Shown here: piece by piece, positions 51,588 through 59,506 of the stretch
How positions within the stretch are numbered: the stretch's first letter is position 1
Layout of the letters: each line of letters begins with the position of its first letter
Translations under genes and position numbers: made by a program
The notes under the pieces: generated by a model
Told to the model about the DNA's origin: nothing
Databases searched by the model: none
What the model saw: the letters and a program-made list of their open reading frames with translations, nothing else
From: Methylorubrum sp. B1-46
GTDB taxonomy: Bacteria; Pseudomonadota; Alphaproteobacteria; Rhizobiales; Beijerinckiaceae
Assembly: GCF_021117295.1 (NCBI RefSeq)
Contig: NZ_CP088247.1
Coordinates: 1,451,501 to 1,515,500 of the forward strand
DNA length: 64,000 nt
Direction of reading: 5' to 3'

Positions 51588-54290
51588 ATGACACGACCGA
51601 ATCCGGCCGAGGGCCGGCGGCGGGCGCGCGCCCGCCGCACGGCCCTGTTCTCGGCCACCATGCTCGCGAGCGGGCTGCATTCCGCCGAAGCCGCCCGCTT
51701 CGGCATCGTCGTCAACCCGGTGCAGGACCCGCTCTTCGCCGGCCTCCAGATTCCCGACAGCGCCCCGACCCTCGGCATGTGGTCGGGCGTGCGCGAATGG
51801 CCGCTGAACGCGATCCATATGGGCCTCTTGCCCACCGGCAAGATCGTGTCCTTCGGGACCGCGAGCGGCAAGCCCGAAATCCAGGACGGGCGCACCTTCG
51901 CCATTTGGAATCCCTATACCGGCCTGGACCGCAACAGCCACGTGATCCTGCCGGGGCCGCGGCGGGTCAACAGCTTCTGCGGGGCGCAGGCCTTCCAGGC
52001 GGACGGCTCGCTCCTGATCCCCGGCGGCATCTTCGAGGACGGCAACGACAGGGGCAGCGCGGTGCTGAACGCGGCGGCCGACAAAGTCACCGCCACGACG
52101 GCGCAACTGGCCAGCGACCGCTATTATTCCACCATGCTCACCCTGCCCAACGGCCAGCAAGTGATCGTGGGCGGCTCCTATCCCTATCTCGGCGGATGGG
52201 CCGATCCCAACGGCGACATCGGCCGCGGCTGGATGACCGGGATGACCCCCGAGGTCTACGACGGCACCCGGTGGCGCAGCCTGTTCGGCGCCAACAGCCG
52301 GGCGGCCTTCGGCCCGGACTTCAACCGGTTCTGGTATCCCCGCGCCTGGATCGCGCCGAACGGACAGGTCTTCGGCATCTCCTCCGAGACGATGTGGTAC
52401 CTCGACACGGCCGGGAACGGATCGGTCCGCACCCTGCCGTTCCGCGAGGCACAGCACGAGGCCCGCACGGCCATCGAGGCGCCGAATGTCGGGCCGAACT
52501 CGACCGCCGCGATGTACGAGCCCGGCAAGATCATCCAGGTCGGCGGCAACGCCTATTCCAACGGCGAGGGCTTTCTGTCGAGCAGCCGCGCCACGCTGAT
52601 CGACATCAACGGGGATACGCCCGTCCTGACCGAGACCGCGCCGATGAGCACGGGACGAAGCTGGGCCAATGCGACGGTGCTACCCACGGGTCAGGTGCTC
52701 GTGACCGGCGGCAGCCGGTACAACGATCGCGGCGGCGGCGACGTGGTGCTCTCCAGCGAGAGCTGGGATCCGAAGACCGGCCGCTGGTCGGTCGGCGCCT
52801 CGGGCGCGGTCTATCGCGGCTACCACTCCTCGGCCCTGCTGCTGCAGAACGGGGCGCTGGTCATCGCCGGCGGCGGCGCGCCGGGCCCCGTCGTCAACGA
52901 GAACGCCGAGTTCTACTATCCGCCCTACCTGTTCACGCAGGTGGACGGCCGCGCCGTTCTGGCGCCGCGTCCGCAGATCCTCAGCCTGACGACGAACCGG
53001 CTGCAATACGGCCAGACGATGCAGTTCGAGCTCGGGTCGCGGGACGAGATCGCGGAGGTGGTGCTGATCGGGCTGAGCCAGGTCACGCACAGCTTCAACT
53101 TCACGCAGCGCCGCTACCCGGTGACCTTCACCCAGACGGATCAGACCGTCTCGCTCAAAGGCCCGCCCTCCGGCAACGTGGCACCGCCCGGCTATTATCA
53201 GCTCATCGCGATCGACCGGAAGGGCGTCCCCTCCCCCGGCGTGATCCTCGCGGTCGGCCCGGTCGCGGCGCCGCCGCAATCGACGACACCGATCTTCGGC
53301 ACCCCGGCGACGCCCGGCGGGACCGGCCCGATCGCGGATGGCGGCCCGGGGACGGGCGGCCCGAGTCCGGGAACCAACCCCGGAACCGATCCCGGAACAG
53401 GGCCCGGCAGTGCGCCGGGCACCGACGGGATTCCGCTCAAGGCCGCGCATTCCGGGCTGTGCCTCGCGGTGCCGGCCGGCAACGGCAACGATGGCGCACC
53501 GGTCACCCAGCAGGCCTGCACCGGCACCGCCGAGCAGCTCTGGCGGGTGCGAGCCACCGCGGGCGGTTCCGCGCTGGTCAACGCCGCCAGCGGCAAGTGC
53601 CTCGACATGAGCCTGGCGCGCCTGCCGGCAGGCCCCGGCACGCAGGTGTTCCAATGGGCCTGCCACGGCGGCACCAACCAGGCCTGGACGACGCGGGCGC
53701 AAGGCGGCGGCAACGCTTATATCTCGGTTACCGCCAACCTCTGCCTCGATGTGCTCGGAGCCACGCCGCAGGTTGGAGCCGGGACGGTGGTGTGGGCCTG
53801 CCACGGCGGCGGCAACCAAACCTTCTCGGGCACTGCCACCGGCGGCGGAGCCGGCAACACGGCCGGCATTCCGCTCAGGGCCGCGCATTCCGGGCTGTGC
53901 CTCTCGGTGCCGGCCGGCAACGGCAATGACGGCGCACCGGTCACCCAGCAGGCCTGCACCGGCGCCGCCGAGCAGCGCTGGCGCGTCCGGGCCACCGCGG
54001 GAGGCTCCGCCCTCGTCAACGCCGCCAGCGGCAAGTGCCTCGACGTGAGCCTGTTGCGGCCGCCGGTCGCCAACGGCACGCAGGTCTTCCAGTGGGCCTG
54101 CCACGGCGGCACCAACCAGGCCTGGACGACGCGGGCGCAAGGCGGCGGCAACGCTCTGACCACCGCGGCAGCGCCCAATCTCTGCCTCGACGTCCTCGGG
54201 ATCGCACCGCAACCCGGCGCGACGACGGCGGTGTGGGCCTGCCACGGCGGCGGCAACCAGACCTTCTCCAGCGCCACTCTCACCCAGTGA
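51588..54290 (+). CDS. Secreted copper radical oxidase (galactose/glyoxal oxidase family) with two ricin-type lectin domains
   Basis: 900 aa. The Arg-rich leader (GRRRARARRTALF..., cleavage about residue 35) is Tat-like. Kelch beta-propeller repeats (about 70-440) and a DUF1929 domain (460-558) form the oxidase. All cofactor positions of galactose oxidase are matched: Cys131 (FCGAQ), Tyr180 (RYYST), Tyr412-His413 (GYHSS) and His501 (THSFNFTQRR versus galactose oxidase THTVNTDQRR). A Gly/Pro/Thr linker (560-612) leads to two near-identical ricin B lectin domains (about 613-748 and 760-898) with QxW-type repeats. It would oxidise an alcohol or aldehyde, perhaps sugar, to give H2O2 while bound to glycans. 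It lies between the SCO gene and gspH, making it the likely T2SS cargo. Confidence 0.92.
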   Translation: MTRPNPAEGRRRARARRTALFSATMLASGLHSAEAARFGIVVNPVQDPLFAGLQIPDSAPTLGMWSGVREWPLNAIHMGLLPTGKIVSFGTASGKPEIQDGRTFAIWNPYTGLDRNSHVILPGPRRVNSFCGAQAFQADGSLLIPGGIFEDGNDRGSAVLNAAADKVTATTAQLASDRYYSTMLTLPNGQQVIVGGSYPYLGGWADPNGDIGRGWMTGMTPEVYDGTRWRSLFGANSRAAFGPDFNRFWYPRAWIAPNGQVFGISSETMWYLDTAGNGSVRTLPFREAQHEARTAIEAPNVGPNSTAAMYEPGKIIQVGGNAYSNGEGFLSSSRATLIDINGDTPVLTETAPMSTGRSWANATVLPTGQVLVTGGSRYNDRGGGDVVLSSESWDPKTGRWSVGASGAVYRGYHSSALLLQNGALVIAGGGAPGPVVNENAEFYYPPYLFTQVDGRAVLAPRPQILSLTTNRLQYGQTMQFELGSRDEIAEVVLIGLSQVTHSFNFTQRRYPVTFTQTDQTVSLKGPPSGNVAPPGYYQLIAIDRKGVPSPGVILAVGPVAAPPQSTTPIFGTPATPGGTGPIADGGPGTGGPSPGTNPGTDPGTGPGSAPGTDGIPLKAAHSGLCLAVPAGNGNDGAPVTQQACTGTAEQLWRVRATAGGSALVNAASGKCLDMSLARLPAGPGTQVFQWACHGGTNQAWTTRAQGGGNAYISVTANLCLDVLGATPQVGAGTVVWACHGGGNQTFSGTATGGGAGNTAGIPLRAAHSGLCLSVPAGNGNDGAPVTQQACTGAAEQRWRVRATAGGSALVNAASGKCLDVSLLRPPVANGTQVFQWACHGGTNQAWTTRAQGGGNALTTAAAPNLCLDVLGIAPQPGATTAVWACHGGGNQTFSSATLTQ
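53427..54281 (+). repeat. Tandem 441-bp duplication encoding the two ricin lectin domains
   Basis: The segment from about 53427 is repeated in frame from about 53868 (147-codon period). Long stretches are identical at protein level, for example TTRAQGGGNA and CHGGTNQAWTTR. The high similarity suggests a recent tandem duplication or gene conversion. Confidence 0.85.
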
Positions 54291-54475
54291 GACCCGCGCC
54301 CCGCCGACGCCGGACACGGCGCGGCGGGACGCTCCGACGGGGAGAGCGAAGCCGTGCCCGATCCCGTGCTTGCGGGACGCCGGCCTCACAACGATCCGAA
54401 AGGAATGCGTCGTAGCATCGGCCGATCCGGAAGCGAGAGGACCGACCGGCAGACGATGGGGAGCAGGAGCCGCCC

Positions 54476-54994
54476 ATGAGCGACGGAGCGAGAGCATCGT
54501 CCCGAAAGGCGGCCGCCGGCTTTCGGACAGCGACGACGCGACGACAAGAATGCGGGTGCGACGGCTTCACGCTGATCGAGATGCTGGTGACGCTGGCGAT
54601 CCTTGCCGCCGCCGTCGCCCTCGGGACCCGCTCCGTCGTCCTGGGCGAGACCGCGCGCCAGCCGGGCCGGATCGCCGACCGGGTCGCCGCCGAGATCGAC
54701 CGGCTGCGGGCCGAGGCGCTCCGCACGGGCCGGACCGGCCGCCTCGTCTACGATGCGGAGGCGGGCCGCTTCCTCAGCTCCCGTCCGGGCGCCGCGCCGA
54801 TCCCGGCCGAGTCCCTCCACGTCAGCGTCGCCGTTCCGCCGTCGTCCTGGGGGGCACCGGGCGAGATCAGGCTCCTGCCGGACGGCAGCGCCTCGGGCGG
54901 CCGCATCGTGCTTGCCGCGCCGGGGGCAGGGTTTGGGGCGACCGTGACGGTGGCGCCCCTGACCGGCCGCGTGCGCCGGGAGCCTCAGCCGTGA
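54476..54994 (+). CDS. gspH: Type II secretion minor pseudopilin GspH
   Basis: 172 aa from ATG 54476 (AGGAG 6 nt upstream). The prepilin site is Gly30/FTLIEMLVTLAILAAAVALG, with Glu+5, and the body resembles GspH (IADRVAAEIDRLRAEALRTGRTGRLVYD). The 30-residue leader is long for a pseudopilin, and residues ~7-21 are encoded by a REP-like palindrome. No in-frame start lies between that element and the cleavage site, so the element must be translated. It begins the gspHIJK block. Confidence 0.92.
   Translation: MSDGARASSRKAAAGFRTATTRRQECGCDGFTLIEMLVTLAILAAAVALGTRSVVLGETARQPGRIADRVAAEIDRLRAEALRTGRTGRLVYDAEAGRFLSSRPGAAPIPAESLHVSVAVPPSSWGAPGEIRLLPDGSASGGRIVLAAPGAGFGATVTVAPLTGRVRREPQP
54494..54537. 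repeat. REP-like palindrome inside the gspH leader
   Basis: GCATCGTCCCGAAAG...CTTTCGGA with GC-rich GGCGGCCGCCGG centre, the same family as the intergenic elements at 26134 and 26194, but here within the coding sequence of gspH. Confidence 0.75.
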
Positions 54995-55440
54995 GCCGGT
55001 GGCACCGATTGCAGCGACGTCTCCGGTCGATGCGGCGCGCCGGCTCCGGGCCGGCGCAGCCGGCAGAGACGGAGGCGGGCTTCACCATCGCCGAAGTGCT
55101 CGTCGCCTTCGCGGTGGCGAGCCTCGGCACCCTGATCGCCCTGGAGATCGCCGGCATGACCGCCACCGGCATCCGGCGCCTCGACACGGCCCGCGTCAGC
55201 CTCGACGAGGCCGAGGGCATCGCCCTGCGCCACGCCGCGGCAGGCCCGCTTCGGCCCGGGCTGAGCCGGGGCGCCTTCTCGGACGGCCGGGCCTGGACGC
55301 TTCGCGTCACCGACACCCGTCCTGCTTTCGGCCGGATGCAGGTCCCCCCGTTCTTCCTGATCGAGGTGTTCCGGGGCGAACCGGGGAGCGAGGCGATCTA
55401 CACCACGCTGGTCTCGGGGGAGCCCGATGGCCGAAGCTGA
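54991..55440 (+). CDS. gspI: Type II secretion minor pseudopilin GspI
   Basis: 149 aa from GTG 54991, overlapping the gspH stop (GTGA). The prepilin site ETEAG/FTIAEVLVAFAVASLGT, with Glu+5, is preceded by a 29-residue leader. The body is short and ends SGEPDGRS. GspI forms the pseudopilus tip with H, J and K. Confidence 0.9.
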   Translation: MSRWHRLQRRLRSMRRAGSGPAQPAETEAGFTIAEVLVAFAVASLGTLIALEIAGMTATGIRRLDTARVSLDEAEGIALRHAAAGPLRPGLSRGAFSDGRAWTLRVTDTRPAFGRMQVPPFFLIEVFRGEPGSEAIYTTLVSGEPDGRS

Positions 55441-56056
55441 GTCGGAGGCCGGCTTCACCCTGATCGAGATGATCGTCTGCCTCGCGCTCGCGGCACTGCT
55501 CGCCACGCTGCTCGTCGGCGCGATCCGCGTGGCGGGCACGGCCACCGCGGCGGCCGGCGCCGTCGCGACCGCCGAGGAGGTGCAATCCGTCCGCGAGCAT
55601 CTGCGCCGGACGCTCGGCAGCCTCACGCCGCGTCGCATCGACGGGACCGGCCCGGTGCTGCAGGGCGGGCCGGACGGCCTGCGGGCCGCGATCGGCGCCG
55701 ATCAGGCCCTGGAACGACCGCTCGATCTCACCGTCGCCCTCAGCGGTCTTGCGCGGGGCGACGGCCGTTTCGATCTCGTCGAGAGTCGCGCGCCGCTCGA
55801 AAGCCTGCCGGGCGCCGTGCCCTCGGGCGACCCCGCCGCCCCCTCGGAGGTTCTGCTGCACGGCATTACCGGCCTGTCGATCCGCTATTTCGGGACGCTC
55901 AAGGACCGCACCCCGCCGACTTGGCATCCGGCCTGGCAGCCGATTGGAGACGCGTCCGGCCGCCTGCCCGGGCTCGTCGAGATCCGGATCGCCTTCGCCC
56001 CCCGTGACCCGCGGCGCTGGACCCCGCTCGTCATCGCCCTCGGCAACCGGCGATGA
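55427..56056 (+). CDS. gspJ: Type II secretion minor pseudopilin GspJ
   Basis: 209 aa from ATG 55427 (GGGGGAG upstream), overlapping gspI by 14 bp. It has a short leader and cleavage site ESEAG/FTLIEMIVCLALAALLATLL. The remainder, with SVREHLRRTLGSLTPRRIDG and a closing PRDPRRWTPLVIALGNRR, is consistent with GspJ. It follows the H-I-J-K order. Confidence 0.9.
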   Translation: MAEAESEAGFTLIEMIVCLALAALLATLLVGAIRVAGTATAAAGAVATAEEVQSVREHLRRTLGSLTPRRIDGTGPVLQGGPDGLRAAIGADQALERPLDLTVALSGLARGDGRFDLVESRAPLESLPGAVPSGDPAAPSEVLLHGITGLSIRYFGTLKDRTPPTWHPAWQPIGDASGRLPGLVEIRIAFAPRDPRRWTPLVIALGNRR

Positions 56057-56982
56057 ATCCCTCCTGGATAGGCAGGCCCGGCACGGGACAGGGGCGGGAG
56101 GGAGAGGCCGGCTTCGTTCTCCTGTCCGTCCTCGGCATCCTCGCCGTGGTGAGCGCGATCCTGGCCGGGGCGCTGCTTCAGGTCCGCTCCGGCACGGCCC
56201 TGACGCAGGCGCGCGGACGGATCGTCCAGCTCCAGGGCATCGCCGATGGGATCACGCGCCTGATCGCCTACGATCTCGGCGTGCGGCGGGCCTATCGTCT
56301 CGCCGGCCTCGACTTTCCCGAGGACGGCACCGTCGTGGCCTGTCCCTTGGGCGGCAGCCGGACCGCCTTCGTGTCGTTGCAGGACCAGGGGCGCCTGATC
56401 GACCTGAACCGGACCCCGCGGCCGGCGATGGAGGACGCCTTCCGCCGGCTCGGCGTGCCGGACCGGACGGTCCTCGCGGTCGCCGCCGAGATCGTCGATT
56501 ACCGCGACGCCGACGACGTCCCCGAACCCACGGGCGGCGCCGAGCGGTCGCAATACCGCGGGCGCGGTCTCCCCTGGGGGCCGCGCAACGCGCCCTTCGC
56601 CAGCGTGGACGAGATCGAGCGGCTTCCCTCGATGACACCGGACATCGCCGCGATCCTGAGGCCGGTGCTGACCGTCTACAACGAGGGCGGCCGCTTCGAT
56701 CTCGCCGCCCTCGTGGCGCGGCTGCGCCCCTCCCACCTCGACGGGTCCTTGCGCCAAGCCGGGCCCGTCCCGTCCCCGCGCCAGTACTTCCGGATGTCGG
56801 TCGTCGTCGAACAGGCCGGGACGCGCGCGGGACGCTCGGCAATCTATGCGCTGGGCGGCACGCGCACGGGCACGGATTTCCTGAGTTGGCAGCAGGCCTC
56901 GACCGTCACGACGGCGGCCGCCCTCTCGCACCGCGCCTGCGCGACCGTCGCGGCCGCCCTGAGGGCGGGCGGCCCGGAGTGA
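56053..56982 (+). CDS. gspK: Type II secretion minor pseudopilin GspK
   Basis: 309 aa, the large tip pseudopilin. ATG 56053 overlaps the gspJ stop. Prepilin site EGEAG/FVLLSVLGILAVVSAILAG lacks Glu+5 (Leu/Ser instead), as is normal for GspK. The SAM-like insert shows LIDLNRTPRPAMEDAFRRLG and FASVDEIERLPSMTPDIAAIL. It caps the pseudopilus and is the last T2SS gene here. Confidence 0.93.
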   Translation: MNPSWIGRPGTGQGREGEAGFVLLSVLGILAVVSAILAGALLQVRSGTALTQARGRIVQLQGIADGITRLIAYDLGVRRAYRLAGLDFPEDGTVVACPLGGSRTAFVSLQDQGRLIDLNRTPRPAMEDAFRRLGVPDRTVLAVAAEIVDYRDADDVPEPTGGAERSQYRGRGLPWGPRNAPFASVDEIERLPSMTPDIAAILRPVLTVYNEGGRFDLAALVARLRPSHLDGSLRQAGPVPSPRQYFRMSVVVEQAGTRAGRSAIYALGGTRTGTDFLSWQQASTVTTAAALSHRACATVAAALRAGGPE

Positions 56983-57137
56983 CGCAGGCGGGACGGAGCC
57001 GGCCCATCGACCGGAGGTGGTCTCAGCAAGCCCGCGCGGCGCTTGAGCGGTGACCCAATCCGCCATCCCGAAGGGATCAGCCGGATTTGGTCTGAGACGG
57101 GCGGCACCCGCCCAGGCCGTCGCGCCCACCGACCGCC

Positions 57138-57151
57138 TTGCGCTGGATCAA
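57138..57151 (+). promoter_or_regulatory. FNR/FixK-type box upstream of the usp-cytochrome c genes
   Basis: TTGCG-CTGG-ATCAA, close to the TTGAT-N4-ATCAA consensus and of the TTGCGC...GATCAA form common in alphaproteobacterial FixK/FnrN targets. It is centred about 75 bp before the usp start. An FNR-type regulator gene lies 1.3 kb downstream. Confidence 0.6.
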
Positions 57152-57219
57152 GGCATCCGTGCCGGGCGGCCGGCAAGGATGGCGCCGTCGAGCGGAAGGG
57201 GAAGCCCCAGGAGGCGAGA

Positions 57220-58032
57220 TTGGCTTACGCGAACATCCTGGTCTCGGTCGATCTCGGCGGGGCCGCCGCGGACCGCGTCCGGCTCGCCGCCGGCCTCGCG
57301 CGGCGCTTCGAGGCGACGCTGACCGGGGCCGCCGCCTGCAAGGTGCCGGCACCGGACTACGTGCGCGATATCGGCGAGATCGACGACGAGGAGCCGCACT
57401 TCGAGGAGAAGGCCCGCGCCGCGCTCGCGCAGGCGCGGGATCTGTTCGAGCGCTCCGTCGACGCGCCGCTGCGCCGCGACTGGCGCGAGGCCCTGGCCGG
57501 CCCGATCACCCATCTCGTCGAGCAGGCGCGGGCGGCCGACCTTGTCGTGGTGGGACGCCGCGGCCCCGAAGACGCCGCGCCCGGTGCCCTCGGCGTTTCG
57601 CCCGGCCCCGTCCTGATGGAGGCCGCCCGCCCGGTTCTGGTGGTGCCCCCGCGCGTCGAGCACCTTCGGGGCGCCCGGATCGTCGTGGCCTGGAAGGACG
57701 GCCTAGAGGCGCGCCGGGCGGTCTCGGCCGCCCTTCCCTTCATCCGCGAGGCGGATCAGGTCTTCGTCGCCAGCACCGGCGAGGGCGCCCATTACGAGGG
57801 CGCGGAGGATGTGGCCGGCCACCTCGCCCGCCACGGCGCCTCCGTGACGACGCACCTGCTGCGCACCGTCGTCAGCGACGGCGACGAGATCCTGCGCTTC
57901 GCCCTGAAGCAGGAGGCCGACCTGATCGTGATGGGCGCCTACGGCCATACGCGCCTGCGCGAGTGGCTGTTCGGCGGCGTCACCCACGAGATGCTGCAAC
58001 GCAGCCCCCTCCCTTGCCTGATGTGTCACTGA
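57220..58032 (+). CDS. Tandem-domain universal stress protein (UspA family)
   Basis: 270 aa from TTG 57220, chosen for AGGAGG 5 nt upstream and the typical start AYANILVSVDLGG. Two Usp domains (about 1-145 and 150-270) are present. The second keeps the ATP-binding motif GAYGHTRLREWLFGG; the first is degenerate at the equivalent place (GRRGPEDAAPGALGVSPG). Its stop overlaps the start of a cytochrome c gene by 1 bp. Many such proteins belong to oxygen-limitation regulons, in keeping with the upstream FNR-type box and nearby cyd genes. Confidence 0.9.
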   Translation: MAYANILVSVDLGGAAADRVRLAAGLARRFEATLTGAAACKVPAPDYVRDIGEIDDEEPHFEEKARAALAQARDLFERSVDAPLRRDWREALAGPITHLVEQARAADLVVVGRRGPEDAAPGALGVSPGPVLMEAARPVLVVPPRVEHLRGARIVVAWKDGLEARRAVSAALPFIREADQVFVASTGEGAHYEGAEDVAGHLARHGASVTTHLLRTVVSDGDEILRFALKQEADLIVMGAYGHTRLREWLFGGVTHEMLQRSPLPCLMCH

Positions 58033-58358
58033 TGCGCCGACCGACCGCCCTCTCGATCCTCGCCCTCGGCCTGATCGCCCTGCCGGCCGCGGCCCAGGCC
58101 CTCGATGCCCGCGCCCAGCGCGGCGAGACCATCGCGCGGACCCACTGCGCCCGCTGCCACGCGATCGGCCGGGTCGGCGCGAGCCCCCTGGCGGAGGCGC
58201 CGCCCTTCCGCGAGCTGCACCATCGCTATCCCGTCACGGATCTGAGCGAGGCGCTGGCCGAGGGCATCACCACGGGCCACCCGTCGATGCCGGAATTCCG
58301 GCTCGATCCCGACCAGGCGCAGGCGCTGATCAGCTATCTTCAGACCCTCGAACGATAG
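58032..58358 (+). CDS. Small exported class I cytochrome c
   Basis: 108 aa from ATG 58032. Signal peptide LSILALGLIALPAAAQA (cleavage about residue 23). Haem-binding CARCH (about 40-44) and a distal Met in HPSMPEFRL (about 82) give a mono-haem c-type cytochrome. It is translationally coupled to the stress protein gene. Possible roles are electron carrier or redox sensor under low oxygen; the partner is unknown. Confidence 0.92.
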   Translation: MRRPTALSILALGLIALPAAAQALDARAQRGETIARTHCARCHAIGRVGASPLAEAPPFRELHHRYPVTDLSEALAEGITTGHPSMPEFRLDPDQAQALISYLQTLER

Positions 58359-58397
58359 AGCATCGTGCCGGATATCAGATCCGGCACGATGCTCTAT
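58355..58397. terminator. Perfect inverted repeat at the end of the cytochrome c gene
   Basis: ATAGAGCATCGTGCCGGAT (58355-58373) and its exact complement at 58379-58397 flank a 5-nt loop; the left arm includes the TAG stop codon. A 19-bp perfect stem can end transcription or protect the 3' end. There is no U-run, and part of the arm (GCATCGT) resembles the local REP family. Confidence 0.65.
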
Positions 58398-58409
58398 CCT
58401 CTTGTTTCC

Positions 58410-58455
58410 GCATCGCCTTTTTCCGAAAGCCGGTGACCACCTTTCGGGACGATGG
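58410..58455. repeat. REP-like palindrome between cytochrome c and fnr-type genes
   Basis: GCATCGCC, then CCGAAAGCCGGTGACCACC, then TTTCGGGACGATGGG: a member of the family at 16710, 26134, 26194 and 54494. It lies in the convergent gap between two 3' ends. Confidence 0.7.
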
Positions 58456-58465
58456 GCTAGGGGCC

Positions 58466-59218
58466 TCAGTTCGCCGCGAGATGTTCGAGCCGGGCGGGGT
58501 CCAGCAGGCGCACCCCGCCGGGCACGATCAGGATCGCCTTCTCCCGGTCGAGCCTCGTCAGCATCCGGCTCACCGTCTCGATGGTGAGGCCGAGATGGTC
58601 GGCGATGTCCTGGCGGCCCATCGGCAGCTCGACAGTGACGGAATCGTGGCCGATGCGGCCGTAGCGCGCGCGCTGGCCGAGCAGGAAGCTCGCCACCTTC
58701 TCCTCGGCGGTGCGTCGGCCCAGCAGCATCATGTGATCCTGTGCCAGCGTCAGCTCGTGGCCGGCCCGCTCGTAGAGGCGCTGCAGCAGGTGCGGGGTCT
58801 GCGCCACGAGGCCGGCGAAGGCGCGCCGCTCGAACCGGCACAGCGTCGTCGGCGCCAGCGCCTCGGCGGTGACGGTGAAGCGCTCCGGCAGCGCGAGGCC
58901 GAGGAAGTCGCCGACCATGGCAAAGCCCATCACCTGCCGCCGCCCGTCCGGCAGGAGCCGCGACAGGCGCAAGGCGCCCTCGGTGACGTTGTAGACGGCG
59001 CCCGCCCGGTCGTCCTGCTGGAACAGGGCCTGGCGCGGATCGAGATGGACGGTCTGGCTCAGCGCCTCCAAACCGGCGAGTTCCTCGTGCGTCAGGGCGG
59101 CACAGACGCTGACGAGGCGGACCTTGCACGCGGCGCAGCCGCTCTCCGACCGGTCGTGGACGCAGGCGTGCCCGACTGAAATCGGCTGGACACCGCTGCT
59201 CTCGGCAGAGCCTTGCAT
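58466..59218 (-). CDS. fnr: FNR-type oxygen-sensing regulator (FnrN-like, Crp/Fnr family)
   Basis: 250 aa from ATG 59218 (GGGAGG 6 nt upstream). The N-terminal cluster Cys28-X2-Cys31-X7-Cys39 (CAACKVRLVSVC) and central Cys127 (TTLCRFER) supply four ligands for an oxygen-labile [4Fe-4S] centre, as in alphaproteobacterial FnrN. The cyclic-nucleotide-binding-like barrel precedes a helix-turn-helix with the Fnr recognition helix ETVSRMLTRL (MGRQDIADHLGLTIETVSR), predicted to bind TTGAT-N4-ATCAA. It lies between the cytochrome c gene and cydDC; two matching boxes occur nearby. Confidence 0.93.
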   Translation of the reverse strand: MQGSAESSGVQPISVGHACVHDRSESGCAACKVRLVSVCAALTHEELAGLEALSQTVHLDPRQALFQQDDRAGAVYNVTEGALRLSRLLPDGRRQVMGFAMVGDFLGLALPERFTVTAEALAPTTLCRFERRAFAGLVAQTPHLLQRLYERAGHELTLAQDHMMLLGRRTAEEKVASFLLGQRARYGRIGHDSVTVELPMGRQDIADHLGLTIETVSRMLTRLDREKAILIVPGGVRLLDPARLEHLAAN

Positions 59219-59506
59219 CGGAGACCTCCCGCCCGCGGCACGCTCAAGCCGATTCAATAGCCTGCGCCTGCGCCGCTTGTGAAGTCGAAACCGGGCCCGG
59301 CCGAAACGCGTCGAGGATGAGGTACGGATCAGGCCGCCGCATTACGGCGACGGGCGCGCGACCTTTCTTCCGGATGCGCCCTTTCTTCGTTCTCGTTGTT
59401 ATCGGGATCGTTGCACCGATCTTGGCCGCCTCGGAAGCCGACGCGCGAGGCGCGACGCGGCGATCTCCCGGATACGGCGGCGGGCGCGATCCCGCGTCGG
59501 CTCTCC

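Noticed and set aside
51779..53929. 716-codon plus-strand frame
   Set aside because: Frame-shifted shadow of the copper radical oxidase gene; Arg-rich and without domains.
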